NCBI GenBank assembly: GCA_021776115.1
Contig: JAJFGN010000036.1
Location: 1-39,198, forward strand
Length of the DNA: 39,198 nucleotides
Reading direction: 5' to 3'
Origin: Kiloniellaceae bacterium
GTDB taxonomy: Bacteria > Pseudomonadota > Alphaproteobacteria > Kiloniellales > J153
Below are positions 17,348 to 26,122 of the stretch, in pieces. Numbering within the stretch: the first letter of the stretch is position 1; each line of letters opens with the position of its first letter. Under the pieces are notes generated by a model. That model did no database searches, had not been told where the DNA came from, and saw only the letters and a program-made list of their open reading frames with translations. A program made the position numbers and the translations under genes.

Positions 17348-17595
17348 AGTCTATCCGGCCCGTCTTTCCCTTCCGCATGGCGCTTGGCCTCGCGGGCGCC
17401 CAGAAACCTGAAGAAGACGTACAGGCCCGCGCCGATCAGGGCCGTTATCGCACCGAAACGATTGACCGCCGGGTCGTGCAGGACCAGATCGCCGCCCAGC
17501 GCGATCAGGGCGCCGCCGATCACGGTCGCGACCAGGGCCCATAGGATCGTGCGATATATGCCGTCCTTGGGCAGGGGTGGGGTCTCGCGGCGCAT
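17344..17595 (-). CDS. Small two-helix membrane protein, unknown function
   Basis: This is an 83-residue protein that I do not recognise. Two hydrophobic segments are visible: TILWALVATVIGGALIALGG (about 16-35) and FGAITALIGAGLYVFFRFLG (about 47-66). A charged tail EAKRHAEGKDGPDRL follows. The coding strand has AGGA about ten bases before the ATG at 17595, and the stop overlaps the DUF1848 start by 4 bp. Coupling to that gene is the best evidence that it is real. The transcript would run divergently from dnaK. Confidence 0.7.
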   Translation of the reverse strand: MRRETPPLPKDGIYRTILWALVATVIGGALIALGGDLVLHDPAVNRFGAITALIGAGLYVFFRFLGAREAKRHAEGKDGPDRL

Positions 17596-17756
17596 GGGTT
17601 CGGCGGTCCTTTGCTGCGGTCTGCGTCGGCCTTGGGCCGCTCAAATCTGACGCCTGGATAGGGCCGCGGCAAGGCGCGCCTGCCCAGGGTACGGCGCTTG
17701 CCCGGTGGATCCGGCGCGCCGCCGGGGAATTTCCCCAAAAGGCGCGGAATTCCGGC

Positions 17757-17784
17757 CTTGCAGGCTTGGGCTGGCTGCTTATAT
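17757..17784 (+). promoter_or_regulatory. RpoH (sigma-32)-type heat-shock promoter for dnaK
   Basis: CTTG at 17757-17760 and CTTATAT at 17778-17784 are separated by exactly 17 bases. This matches the alphaproteobacterial RpoH pattern CTTG, 17-18 bases, CYTATNT. It gives a 5' leader of about 115 bases before dnaK. The 312-bp stretch 17596-17907 holds otherwise only this leader and the upstream region of the minus-strand pair. I see no CIRCE-like inverted repeat in it. Confidence 0.72.
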
Positions 17785-17907
17785 ATCCCGTGAACCGTCA
17801 TGGTTATGACAAGTCACACACCTTTAAGGACTCCACGAGTGGGGACCCGGCGGCGGTGCTTAACCCATAAGGCCGCCCAAGCGGTTTGCTAAGAAACGAG
17901 GAGAATC

Positions 17908-19857
17908 ATGAGCAAGGTAATCGGTATCGACCTGGGCACGACCAATTCCTGTGTCGCGGTCATGGATGGCAAAGACACCAAGGTAATCGAGAACGCCGAA
18001 GGCGGGCGCACGACGCCGTCGATGGTGGCCTTCAGCGATTCGGGCGAGCGCCTGGTCGGCCAGCCGGCGAAACGCCAGGCGGTGACCAACCCGGCGAACA
18101 CGCTGTTCGCGATCAAGCGCCTGATCGGACGCCGCTTCGACGACCCCCTGACCAAGAAGGACATGGGCCTGGTCCCTTACAACATCGTCAAGGCAGATAA
18201 CGGCGATGCCTGGGTCGAGGCCGAGGGCAAGAAATACAGCCCGTCGCAGGTTTCGGCCTTCATCCTGCAAAAGATGAAGGAAACCGCGGAAGCCTTCCTG
18301 GGCGAGCCGGTCTCGCAAGCGGTGATTACGGTACCGGCCTACTTCAACGATTCCCAGCGTCAGGCGACCAAGGACGCCGGCAAGATCGCCGGCCTCGAGG
18401 TCTTGCGCATCATCAACGAGCCGACGGCGGCGGCGCTGGCCTATGGCCTGGACAAGAAAAAGACCGGCACGGTCGCGGTCTATGACTTGGGCGGCGGCAC
18501 CTTCGATATTTCGATCCTGGAAATCGGCGACGGCGTCTTCGAGGTGAAATCGACCAATGGCGATACCTTCTTGGGCGGCGAGGACTTCGACCAGAAGATC
18601 ATCGACTACCTGGCCGAAGAGTTCAAAAAGGAGCAGGGCATCGACCTGCGCCAGGACAAGCTCGCCCTGCAGCGCCTCAAGGAGGCGGCGGAGAAGGCCA
18701 AAATCGAGCTCAGCTCCTCGACTCAGACTGAGGTCAACCTGCCGTTCGTCACTGCCGATCAATCGGGACCGAAGCATCTCAACATAAAGCTGACCCGCGC
18801 CAAGCTGGAAGCCCTGGTGGATTCGCTGATTCAGCGCACCGTCGGCCCGGTCAAGGCGGCGCTCAAGGATGCCGGCGTCTCGCCCGGCGAGATTGACGAG
18901 GTCATCCTGGTCGGCGGCATGATTCGCATGCCCAAGGTACAGGAAACGGTCAAGACCCTGTTCGGCAGGGAGCCGCACAAAGGTGTCAACCCAGACGAAG
19001 TGGTCGCCTCCGGCGCCGCGATCCAGGCCGGTGTGCTCAGGGGCGAGGTCAAGGACGTCCTCTTGCTGGACGTTACCCCGCTATCGCTCGGCATCGAGAC
19101 GCTGGGCGGTGTGTTCACGCGCCTGATCGACCGCAACACCACGATCCCGACCAAGAAAAGCCAAGTCTTCTCGACGGCGGAGGACAACCAGACCGCGGTT
19201 ACCATCCGTGTGTTCCAGGGCGAACGCGAGATGGCCTCGGACAACAAGGTGCTGGGCCAGTTCGATCTGGTCGGCATTCCCTCCGCGCCACGCGGAATTC
19301 CGCAGATCGAGGTCACCTTCGATATCGACGCCAACGGCATCGTCAACGTCGGCGCCAAGGACAAGGCAACCGGCAAGGAGCAGGCGATCCGCATTCAGGC
19401 CTCAAGCGGCTTGAGCGACAGCGAAATCGAACAAATGGTCAAGGATGCCGAGGTGCATGCCGAGGAAGACAAGAAGCGGCGCGCGGTAGTTGAGGCCAAG
19501 AACCATGCCGAGGCCCTGATCCACACCACGGAAAAGACCTTGGCCGAAGCGGGCGACAAGGTCTCGCCCGAAGATAAATCTTCGGTTGAGGACGCGATTG
19601 CCGCTTTGAAGGCCGCGGCCGAAGGCGACGATCCCGATGAGATCCGCGGCAAGACCGAGGCCCTGGCCGAGGTTTCCATGAAGCTCGGCGAAGCCCTCTA
19701 TAAGGAAGCGCAAGCCGCCGAAGAGGGTCCCGACGGGCCCGGTCCGGACGGGTCCGGTCCGGATGCGGGCGGCGATGGCGCCGCCCCGGACGCCGAGGAC
19801 GTGGTCGACGCCGACTTCGAGGAAGTCGACGACGACAAGAAGGGCAAAACCGCCTAG
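17908..19857 (+). CDS. dnaK: Chaperone DnaK (Hsp70)
   Basis: DnaK is the ATP-dependent cytoplasmic Hsp70. It has 649 residues. The nucleotide-binding domain opens [19 protein letters not shown] and contains [14 protein letters not shown] and the phosphate-2 motif [14 protein letters not shown]. The linker [14 protein letters not shown] leads to the substrate-binding domain. The tail is Gly/Asp/Pro-rich and ends near [17 protein letters not shown], as in other proteobacterial DnaK. One oddity: the usual VGGxTRMP reads VGGMIRMP. The ATG follows GAGGAG at good spacing. It is driven by the RpoH-type promoter above and followed by dnaJ after 118 bp. Confidence 0.98.
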   Translation: MSKVIGIDLGTTNSCVAVMDGKDTKVIENAEGGRTTPSMVAFSDSGERLVGQPAKRQAVTNPANTLFAIKRLIGRRFDDPLTKKDMGLVPYNIVKADNGDAWVEAEGKKYSPSQVSAFILQKMKETAEAFLGEPVSQAVITVPAYFNDSQRQATKDAGKIAGLEVLRIINEPTAAALAYGLDKKKTGTVAVYDLGGGTFDISILEIGDGVFEVKSTNGDTFLGGEDFDQKIIDYLAEEFKKEQGIDLRQDKLALQRLKEAAEKAKIELSSSTQTEVNLPFVTADQSGPKHLNIKLTRAKLEALVDSLIQRTVGPVKAALKDAGVSPGEIDEVILVGGMIRMPKVQETVKTLFGREPHKGVNPDEVVASGAAIQAGVLRGEVKDVLLLDVTPLSLGIETLGGVFTRLIDRNTTIPTKKSQVFSTAEDNQTAVTIRVFQGEREMASDNKVLGQFDLVGIPSAPRGIPQIEVTFDIDANGIVNVGAKDKATGKEQAIRIQASSGLSDSEIEQMVKDAEVHAEEDKKRRAVVEAKNHAEALIHTTEKTLAEAGDKVSPEDKSSVEDAIAALKAAAEGDDPDEIRGKTEALAEVSMKLGEALYKEAQAAEEGPDGPGPDGSGPDAGGDGAAPDAEDVVDADFEEVDDDKKGKTA

Positions 19858-19975
19858 TCGGCAGAGCGAATAGACGCACGAGGGCCGGATGCTAGCGCTA
19901 ATACAGAGGGCGAGATGTTCCCTTTGGCGCTGGCCCGGCACCGCGTGCGGATGGCGATAGGCGGGGCGGCGCTCG

Positions 19976-21112
19976 ATGTCTAAGCAAGACTTTTACCAGA
20001 CCCTGGGTGTCCAGAAGGGCGTCGGCGCGGATGACTTGAAAAAGGCGTACCGTACGCTCGCCATGAAGTTTCACCCGGACCGCAATCCGGGCGATAGCGC
20101 CGCCGAGCACAAGTTCAAAGAAATCAGCGAAGCCTATGACGTTCTGAAAGACGCCGACAAGCGCGCCGCCTATGACCGCTTTGGACATGCCGCTTTCGAG
20201 AACGGCGGCGGCCAACGCGGCGGACGTCCCGGCGGATTCGATTTCGGGACCGGCTTCGCCGATATTTTCGATGAGATGTTCGGCGACTTCATGGGCGGAC
20301 GCGGCGCTGGCGGCAACGCGCGCGGCGCCGACCTGCGTTACAATCTCGAAATCACGCTCGAGGATGCGTTCGGCGGCAAGACGGCGCAGATCCGTGTGCC
20401 GACCAGCGTCACCTGCGATGCCTGCAGTGGCTCCGGCGCGGCCAAAGGCTCCTCCCCCACAAGCTGCAACACCTGCCGTGGAAATGGCCGGGTCCGGGCC
20501 CAGCAGGGTTTTTTCACGATCGAGCGCACTTGCCCGACCTGCCATGGCGCCGGCCGGGTGATCGAGGATCCGTGCCGGGCCTGCCACGGTGCCGGTCGTC
20601 TGCAAAAGGAAAAGACGTTGCAGGTCAACATTCCCGCCGGGGTCGAGGATGGCACGCGCATCCGCTTGGCCGGCGAGGGCGAGGCCGGGGTGCGGGGCGC
20701 CGGGCCGGGGGATCTCTACATCTTTCTGGCGCTTCAGCCGCACCGCTTGTTTCAGCGCAACGGCGCCGACATATATTGCCGCGCGCCAATTCCCATGACC
20801 ACGGCGGCGCTGGGCGGGTCAATCGAGGTGCCGACCATCGATGGGGGCCGGACCAAGATCTCTGTGCCGGCGGGCACGCAAACCAACCGCCGGTTTCGCC
20901 TCAAGGCCAAGGGCATGAGCGTCATGCGCTCCACCGCGCGCGGCGACATGTATGTCGAGGTCAATGTCGAGACGCCGGTCAATCTCACCAAACGCCAGCA
21001 AGAACTCCTGCGCGAATTCGAAACCGAGAGTAAGGACCGGAAGACCAACCCGGAATCCGAAGGTTTCTTCACCCGAGTCAAGGAGTTCTGGGACGACCTG
21101 ACCGAAAATTAG
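19976..21112 (+). CDS. dnaJ: Chaperone DnaJ (Hsp40)
   Basis: DnaJ is the co-chaperone that delivers substrates and stimulates the DnaK ATPase. The 378-residue protein has a J domain with HPD in [11 protein letters not shown], a Gly/Phe-rich stretch at about 75-115, and four zinc-finger repeats [24 protein letters not shown] and CRACHGAG. The C-terminal substrate-binding domains follow. The ATG at 19976 overlaps a possible 22-codon leader frame (19915-19983) that has a better ribosome binding site than dnaJ itself. It is cotranscribed with dnaK. Confidence 0.97.
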   Translation: MSKQDFYQTLGVQKGVGADDLKKAYRTLAMKFHPDRNPGDSAAEHKFKEISEAYDVLKDADKRAAYDRFGHAAFENGGGQRGGRPGGFDFGTGFADIFDEMFGDFMGGRGAGGNARGADLRYNLEITLEDAFGGKTAQIRVPTSVTCDACSGSGAAKGSSPTSCNTCRGNGRVRAQQGFFTIERTCPTCHGAGRVIEDPCRACHGAGRLQKEKTLQVNIPAGVEDGTRIRLAGEGEAGVRGAGPGDLYIFLALQPHRLFQRNGADIYCRAPIPMTTAALGGSIEVPTIDGGRTKISVPAGTQTNRRFRLKAKGMSVMRSTARGDMYVEVNVETPVNLTKRQQELLREFETESKDRKTNPESEGFFTRVKEFWDDLTEN

Positions 21113-21159
21113 GGCGGCCTTGCGACACCTGTCCTGGCTTGCGGCATGGTCTCGGATTA

Positions 21160-21240
21160 TTCACCACGAAGACTCGAAGACTCACGAAGCGAATTTTCTT
21201 TTCTTTGCGTTTCTTCGTGCCTTGGCGCCTTGGTGGTGAA
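21160..21240. repeat. Palindromic repeat between dnaJ and the L,D-transpeptidase gene
   Basis: The left arm begins TTCACCACGAAGACTCGAAG at 21160 and the right arm ends CTTGGTGGTGAA at 21240. They form a long imperfect hairpin with an AT-rich loop near 21190-21210. It is related in sequence to the nested element at 16308-16458. It lies between convergent genes and probably serves both as terminator. Confidence 0.75.
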
Positions 21241-21260
21241 TTCCTTTTCCTTTCTTGACC

Positions 21261-21776
21261 CTATCTCGCCTCGACGCAGAGGCGCGTTGTCGTATCGGCG
21301 TCTTTCAGGAAATCCAACAAATCGGGTAACGCGAGCGCGACGCAGCCTTGGGTTGGCGTGTAGCCGGCGCGCGCGACGTGCAAGAAGATCGCGCTGCCCA
21401 GGCCCGCGACCGGCGGGTCGTCGTTGTGGCCCAGAATAACAACCACGTCGTAGATCTCGTCGTCGCGCCACAGGCGCTCGTGACTGGCGGCGTAGGGAAG
21501 GCGCACCGGGCGGTTGTAAGCGGGATCGTCCGGCGCGTCGCACCAGCCGTCTTCCGGTGACAGCGCGGCCACGGGCAGGCGCGTTTCCGGCCTGACGACC
21601 CGGTCCGGCCGGTAAACCAAACGGCGCAGCGCATAGCAGCCGATCGGTGTCGCGCCGTCGCCTTCCTGCTTTTCCGTCTCGGGCCGCAGGCCGCCCTTGC
21701 CGATCGCGCAGCGCCAATTTCGCTTACCCGCGCGGGCGCGCCACTGGCCGTTTTCCTGACGAACGATCAAATCCAT
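21261..21776 (-). CDS. L,D-transpeptidase (YkuD-fold) family protein
   Basis: This is a 171-residue protein of the YkuD/ErfK group (COG3786-like), enzymes that use a catalytic Cys to cross-link or trim peptidoglycan stem peptides. The motif GHNDDPP at 116-122 and the active-site pattern HVARAGYTPTQGCVAL, with H133 and C145, are visible. The usual Ser before GC is Gln here (TQGC). No signal peptide or membrane anchor is apparent, which leaves open how it reaches the periplasm. No clear ribosome binding site precedes the ATG. The protein lies 39 bp behind an unrecognised gene on the same strand and ends next to a palindromic repeat. Confidence 0.82.
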   Translation of the reverse strand: MDLIVRQENGQWRARAGKRNWRCAIGKGGLRPETEKQEGDGATPIGCYALRRLVYRPDRVVRPETRLPVAALSPEDGWCDAPDDPAYNRPVRLPYAASHERLWRDDEIYDVVVILGHNDDPPVAGLGSAIFLHVARAGYTPTQGCVALALPDLLDFLKDADTTTRLCVEAR

Positions 21777-21815
21777 GGGGCGTTTATAGAGTTAGGCGTG
21801 CGCCGCGTCACCGGG

Positions 21816-22679
21816 TTAGAGCCGCCGGTCCAGCGCCGGGCGGCCGGGTCCGCCGCGCTCGATCGTTTGCGCCCGGTACTTGTCCAAACCCAGCATCATC
21901 TGATCGGTGAAACCGTGCGCGGATGCGCTGCGATCCTCCCCGCGTTGCGGCGCCGCGCCATCGGAAGTCCCGGGCGCGGACAATGCCGGTGCCAGGACGG
22001 GTAATTCCATCGGAACCGCGGATGTGGCGCGCAGGTCGCCGAGAAGGGCGCCGAGCGCGGCGTCGCCGGTTAGGACCCGGGTCTGCGGTTGCGGTGCGAA
22101 AGACGCGGTCAAAGGAGCAGTGTTGGCGGCTTGTGCAGGGGCCGCCTCGGCCAGCAGGGTATCTGCCGGCGGGCTCTCGCCCACGATGCTGGCAATCAGG
22201 GAACCGCCAAGGTCATTGCCGCCAACCTCGACGGCGATAGCATTCGCGATTCCGGCCAACATGCCGAATGGGCCGCCGTAAAGGGCGCCGCCCGCGACCC
22301 GTGCCGGGCCCGAGATCGTGTCGCCGGTCAGGCTCCGGTAGATGTTGGCGACGATGGGAATGTGTTGGAGCGGATTGACGACGTCCACAAGGTCGCCGAA
22401 GGTCAGGTCGCTCTCCGGTACAGAGTCTTGCCGCGCGAACTCACGCCGGTCGAGGTCGAGCGCAAGGCGGTCTCCCATGCCGCTGCGCTCTTGGCTATCC
22501 AGGGCCGCGACTTGCCGCGCGAGGGAGTTTTGAGGCGGACCGGCGCGCGCGCCCTCTTCGAAAAGCGCTTCCGCAAAAGACTCGGAAGCCCGCGCCGGAC
22601 CGGCAACCGGCGCCGGGGGCCCGGCAAGGCTGGCCGTAACCTGACTGGGCCCGGAAAGGAGTGCGCGCAGGTATTCCAT
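21816..22679 (-). CDS. Hypothetical protein with conserved glycine-rich hydrophobic core
   Basis: This is a 287-residue protein of unknown function. The N-terminal third and C-terminal third are Ala/Pro-rich and look disordered. The middle, about residues 100-170, contains FGDLVDVVNPLQHIPIVANI and then a glycine-rich stretch GPARVAGGALYGGPFGMLAG, which resembles a segment seen in hypothetical proteins of other Rhodospirillales. I chose the ATG at 22677-22679 (MEYLRALLSGPSQV). The frame extends to 22808 only with a TTG start. No strong ribosome binding site is seen. It may form a unit with the L,D-transpeptidase gene 39 bp downstream. Envelope association is only a guess from the neighbour. 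Confidence 0.68.
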   Translation of the reverse strand: MEYLRALLSGPSQVTASLAGPPAPVAGPARASESFAEALFEEGARAGPPQNSLARQVAALDSQERSGMGDRLALDLDRREFARQDSVPESDLTFGDLVDVVNPLQHIPIVANIYRSLTGDTISGPARVAGGALYGGPFGMLAGIANAIAVEVGGNDLGGSLIASIVGESPPADTLLAEAAPAQAANTAPLTASFAPQPQTRVLTGDAALGALLGDLRATSAVPMELPVLAPALSAPGTSDGAAPQRGEDRSASAHGFTDQMMLGLDKYRAQTIERGGPGRPALDRRL

Positions 22680-22862
22680 CGGCGATACCGAAGCAATTTC
22701 AAGGCCATGCCTAATAGGCTGTTTTTGCCGGTGTTTTTGTTGCCGCTGTGGGTCGGTTGGCGTGCCCGGGGCAAAATTTGCCGAGGTGATCCGGGCCTTT
22801 GTGCCCAAAGCGGCCGTCTCTTAGATTGGTCGCTCAGGGTTTCCGTTTCATAAGGAGTCGCT

Positions 22863-23825
22863 ATGACACCCCGAATCGCCTTCATCGGGCTTGGTATCAT
22901 GGGCCACCGCATGCTGACCAACATGACCGCCCATGGCGGTTTCACCCTGCTCGGCGGCTGGGACCCCAGTCCGGCGGCGGTCGCGCGCACCCGCGCCGCC
23001 TTTCCCGGTCTGGCCATCGCCGAGACCCCGGAGGCGGTTATCGCCGATCCGGCGGCCGATGTCGTCTACATCGCCTGCCCGCCAAGCGCTCACAAGGTGC
23101 ATGCCCTGGCCGCTATCGCCGCGGGTAAGGCGGTGTTTTGCGAAAAGCCGCTCGGCGTCGATCTGGCGGACAGCCGGGAAATGGTCGCGCAGGTTGAGGT
23201 GGCGGGCGCTAAAAACGCCGTCAACTTCCCCTTCGCCGACGCTCGGGCGGTGAACGCGATTGAAGCAGCCCTGAAATCGGGGGCGGTCGGCACGGTGGCC
23301 GGGGTCGATGTCCGCCTGCACTTCGCTCGCTGGCCGCGCGACTGGCAGGCGGACGCGGTTTGGCTGGCCGAGCGCGCCGAAGGCGGCTTCGTGCGCGAGG
23401 TGTTTTCCCACTTCGCCTACCTGACCCAGCGCCTTTTCGGCCCGGCCCGCCTGGTTCATGCCTCGGTCCGCTATCCGGCGGACCCGGCGCTCTGCGAAAC
23501 CCACTTCCTGGCCCGGCTCGACTGCGCCGGGGTGCCGGTCTCGGTGGCCGGCGGCGCGGGCGGCGTCGGGCCGGACCGGATCGAATACACGCTCTGGGGT
23601 GCGGAAAAGTCCTACCGCTTGTGGGACTGGAACCGCTTGAAATCGACGACCGGCGGCGCCTGGCATGACGAGCTTACCGAGATCGAAGACCCGCGCCAGG
23701 ATGGCTACATGCGCATGCTCGACAACTTCCGCGCCTTTCTGGCGGGCGAGCCGAACACCATGCCCAGCTTTCGCGAAGCCCTCTCGGTCCAAGAACTCGT
23801 CGAAGCAATTTTGAAGCAGGGCTAG
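22863..23825 (+). CDS. Gfo/Idh/MocA family oxidoreductase
   Basis: This is a 320-residue NAD(P)-dependent dehydrogenase. The Rossmann motif GLGIMG is at 9-14, and the family signature CEKPLG places the conserved lysine at K95. The C-terminal alpha/beta domain contains EGGFVREVFSHFAYLTQRLFGP, where the His may be catalytic. Substrates of this family are mostly sugars, inositols or related polyols, and the specific one cannot be told here. AAGGAG lies six bases before the ATG. Its stop codon shares the bases CTAG with the stop of the convergent proX gene (4-bp overlap). Confidence 0.9.
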   Translation: MTPRIAFIGLGIMGHRMLTNMTAHGGFTLLGGWDPSPAAVARTRAAFPGLAIAETPEAVIADPAADVVYIACPPSAHKVHALAAIAAGKAVFCEKPLGVDLADSREMVAQVEVAGAKNAVNFPFADARAVNAIEAALKSGAVGTVAGVDVRLHFARWPRDWQADAVWLAERAEGGFVREVFSHFAYLTQRLFGPARLVHASVRYPADPALCETHFLARLDCAGVPVSVAGGAGGVGPDRIEYTLWGAEKSYRLWDWNRLKSTTGGAWHDELTEIEDPRQDGYMRMLDNFRAFLAGEPNTMPSFREALSVQELVEAILKQG

Positions 23826-24370
23826 TGCCGCTCCAGCTCATCCATGTCCAGGATCTGCGGCGGGTGCCCTTCGGCCTCCAGGAACCGGATCAGATCCGCC
23901 GATTCAAGCGCCGTGGTCATGTCGTTGACCAGGGGGTGCGCGTTGACCGGATCCTTGCCGAGGATGCCCTTGTCGAGGACCATGCGCACCGCATGCTCCG
24001 TGTCGTTGATCACCGCGAAGGGCGTGACTGAACCGGGCCGAACCCCCAGGCAGGTCATCAGGCGATCCGCGCTGCCGAAGGAAAAACGCCCGGCTTCCAG
24101 TGCGTTGGCCAGGGCCTTGAGGTCGATCGCCCGGTCCTCCAGGCAGGTGACCAGCCACATGGCCCCCTTTTTGTTGCGCAGGAACAGGTTCTTGATGTGG
24201 GCGCCGGGCAGCGATCCGCGCAGGGCCTTGGCTTCCTCGACCGTAAAGACAGGCGGATGCATGACGCTCTTGGATTGAATCCCCAGCTCCTCGAGGCGGC
24301 GCAACAGTGCTCCCGGGCTTGTGGGCAGTTCGGGGTCCTCCGCCGCAGGTTCGTCCTTGTCCTCGGACAT
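23822..24370 (-). CDS. ProX/YbaK-type aminoacyl-tRNA deacylase
   Basis: This is a 182-residue member of the YbaK/ProX editing-domain family, stand-alone proteins that hydrolyse mischarged tRNA such as Ala-tRNA(Pro). Diagnostic parts are HPPVFTVEEAKAL, GAHIKNLFLRNKKG with the conserved Lys, GVRPGSVTPFAVIND and the C-terminal HPLVNDMTTALES. The ATG at 24368-24370 has GGGAG at eight bases. The frame upstream to 24424 lacks conservation. It is divergent from the tRNA-Gly gene. Confidence 0.9.
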   Translation of the reverse strand: MSEDKDEPAAEDPELPTSPGALLRRLEELGIQSKSVMHPPVFTVEEAKALRGSLPGAHIKNLFLRNKKGAMWLVTCLEDRAIDLKALANALEAGRFSFGSADRLMTCLGVRPGSVTPFAVINDTEHAVRMVLDKGILGKDPVNAHPLVNDMTTALESADLIRFLEAEGHPPQILDMDELERH

Positions 24371-24513
24371 GGTTTTTCTCCCGGTCCCAGCGCCCGCGCG
24401 TAGCGCCAAGGGGGAGATAGCCAAGCTGCCCGCCTTGGCGCAAGTCCCCAGGTACCTCTTGCATTAAACCGGGAAAGGCATTATCTCCCGGCCTTGCCAT
24501 AGGCGACCCAGAT

Positions 24514-24588
24514 GCGGGCGTAGCTCAGGGGTAGAGCACAACCTTGCCAAGGTTGGGGTCGTGAGTTCGAATCTCATCGCCCGCTCCA
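24514..24588 (+). tRNA. tRNA-Gly (anticodon GCC)
   Basis: The 75-base cloverleaf can be followed by eye. The acceptor stem GCGGGCG pairs with CGCCCGC at 24578-24584. The D-arm is AGCTCAGGGGTAGAGC, the anticodon stem-loop CAACCTTGCCAAGGTTG carries GCC, and the T-arm has GTTCGAATC. CCA is encoded at 24586-24588. It reads GGC and GGU glycine codons. Confidence 0.97.
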
Positions 24589-24619
24589 GTTTTTCAGTGA
24601 AATCGACGTGATCTTGAAG

Positions 24620-24644
24620 ACGGCCCGTTTTGGGGCCGTTTTTC
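24620..24644 (+). terminator. Rho-independent terminator after tRNA-Gly
   Basis: The stem ACGGCCC at 24620-24626 and GGGCCGT at 24633-24639 encloses a short T-rich loop and runs straight into TTTTT. It is 32 bp after the tRNA 3' end and well placed to end its transcript. Confidence 0.85.
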
Positions 24645-24748
24645 GTTCCGGCACGGCCGTCACCTCGAGGAACGCGGGCGCGCCGCGAAAATTCTCACAG
24701 TCTCGCCAAAGAAATCGGCCGGCATATGAGCTTGATGCTGTAGATATA

Positions 24749-24812
24749 GGTAAACATTGAATTTTTTTCGGTAAATAAATACAGTCAACAAACATGGTAA
24801 ACATTATTACCA
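24749..24812 (+). promoter_or_regulatory. Probable promoter with paired operator-like repeats before the M23 gene
   Basis: GGTAAACATT occurs twice, at 24749-24758 and 24796-24805. The second copy lies within an interrupted palindrome, TGGTAA-ACATTA-TTACCA (24795-24812). Between the copies are a possible -35 TTGAAT (24757-24762) and -10 TACAGT (24780-24785) spaced 17 bases. The whole of 24740-24850 is AT-rich, unlike its surroundings. The rest of the 352-bp stretch from the tRNA to 24940 holds the tRNA terminator and no gene that I accept. Confidence 0.5.
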
Positions 24813-24940
24813 ATTGCCTTAAGTTTTATTTGTATGTACCGTATTTGAGGTTTCGACGAGCGCAACTTGGAGTTTGGCGAAATGAGTACGGTGATTTTCT
24901 TTCCACGCCGCTGGCGCGGTCTTTCCAAGAGATGGCGGTG

Positions 24941-26122
24941 ATGTCCGCGGCGCGCCGCTCATCGATCTCGATGTTTCTGGAGCGCGTCTTCGCGCCGCGC
25001 GAGATCTACGTTTCCTGGGCCGATCGCTTTCATTACATCCGCCTGACGGCGCGGGTGCAGAAGCTAGCGGCGAGCGGTGCGATTGTGGTCGCTGCTTGGA
25101 GCCTGATCGCAACGACCGGCAACATCCTGGACCGAAGAAACCTAGCGTCCAGAGATAGCGAGATCGCCCGCCAAGAACGCGCCTTTGGCGAGCTGGAGCA
25201 GAATCTGGGACAAGCCTTCGAGAACCGGGCCAAGCTGGAACGTCGAGTGCTCACCCAGAAAGCGAAGTTGAAAGCCCAGGTCGAGGCGCTTAGGGCCTCG
25301 CTCGAGCAAGAAAGAGCCGATCGTCTCGCGTTACGCGATCTGCGCGATTCTCAATCGCTACGCATCGCGGGGCTAGAGAAACGCCTTACGAGTTTACGCG
25401 AGTCGGGGCAGGACGTGTTGGAGCGCTTGAGCGAACGCGTCAGAGAAGGGACGGAAGCCGTCGAAAAGACGATCGCGATGACGGGCTTGAATGTCGATGA
25501 CTTGATTGCCGCCACAGCCAACGCGAGCTTTGACGACCAGAGTTATATACAGGCGGGTCTTGGCCAGGGCGGTCCTTACATTCCCGCCGACGGCTTGACC
25601 GCCGACACGCCGCCGGCCGCCGAACTCGCGGCCACGGTCTCCCGTCTGGAGGAGCAGCTGGACCGCTGGTCGGGTCTGCGCGAAATCGTGCGCCGCTTGC
25701 CGCTAAGCGTTCCCCTCGATCAATTTCGGATCAGTAGCGCTTACGGTCAGCGCCGCGATCCTATGACCGGACGCAAAGCGCGCCATCTAGGGGTCGATTT
25801 TGTCGCACCGCCCGGCACGCCAATCCACGCGACCGCGCCGGGCGTCGTCGTGTTCGCAGGATTCAATGACCGCTATGGATTCATGGTCGAGATCGATCAT
25901 GGCTATGGCATCCGGACCCGCTATGCGCATATGCGCAAACTTCTTGTCCGGGAAGGACAAGAAGTTGAGCATCGCGGCAAGATCGGGCTTTTGGGCAGCA
26001 CCGGACGCAGCACCGGCCCGCACGTCCACTACGAGGTCCGACTCCAGGGGCAAACCCGAAACCCCATGAAGTACGTTCTGGCGGGCAAGTACGTGTTCAA
26101 GGACTATGGTCCTTCAAAATAG
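24941..26122 (+). CDS. M23 family metallopeptidase with N-terminal membrane anchor and coiled coil
   Basis: This is a predicted peptidoglycan endopeptidase or its regulator, 393 residues. A short cytoplasmic part leads into a membrane segment (LAASGAIVVAAWSLIATTG, about 37-55). A long coiled coil of about 110 residues follows (SEIARQERAFGELEQNL onwards). The C-terminal LytM/M23 domain has HLGVDFVAPPGTPIHA, with zinc-ligand His and Asp, and GPHVHYEVR, the HxH motif, so the active site looks intact. The N-terminal architecture is that of DUF5930-M23 proteins of alphaproteobacteria. The ATG at 24941 is preferred. ATG at 24932 is possible, and the frame is open to 24794, but that part is AT-rich and looks non-coding. 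It has its own operator-like upstream region. Confidence 0.85.
   Translation: MSAARRSSISMFLERVFAPREIYVSWADRFHYIRLTARVQKLAASGAIVVAAWSLIATTGNILDRRNLASRDSEIARQERAFGELEQNLGQAFENRAKLERRVLTQKAKLKAQVEALRASLEQERADRLALRDLRDSQSLRIAGLEKRLTSLRESGQDVLERLSERVREGTEAVEKTIAMTGLNVDDLIAATANASFDDQSYIQAGLGQGGPYIPADGLTADTPPAAELAATVSRLEEQLDRWSGLREIVRRLPLSVPLDQFRISSAYGQRRDPMTGRKARHLGVDFVAPPGTPIHATAPGVVVFAGFNDRYGFMVEIDHGYGIRTRYAHMRKLLVREGQEVEHRGKIGLLGSTGRSTGPHVHYEVRLQGQTRNPMKYVLAGKYVFKDYGPSK

Noticed and set aside
17577-17870. 97-codon plus-strand frame before dnaK
   Set aside because: It covers the RpoH-type promoter and the start of the minus-strand membrane protein; no family resemblance or ribosome binding site.
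24794-24940. N-terminal extension of the M23 protein
   Set aside because: AT-rich, includes the operator-like palindrome, and the conserved family N-terminus begins only near 24941.
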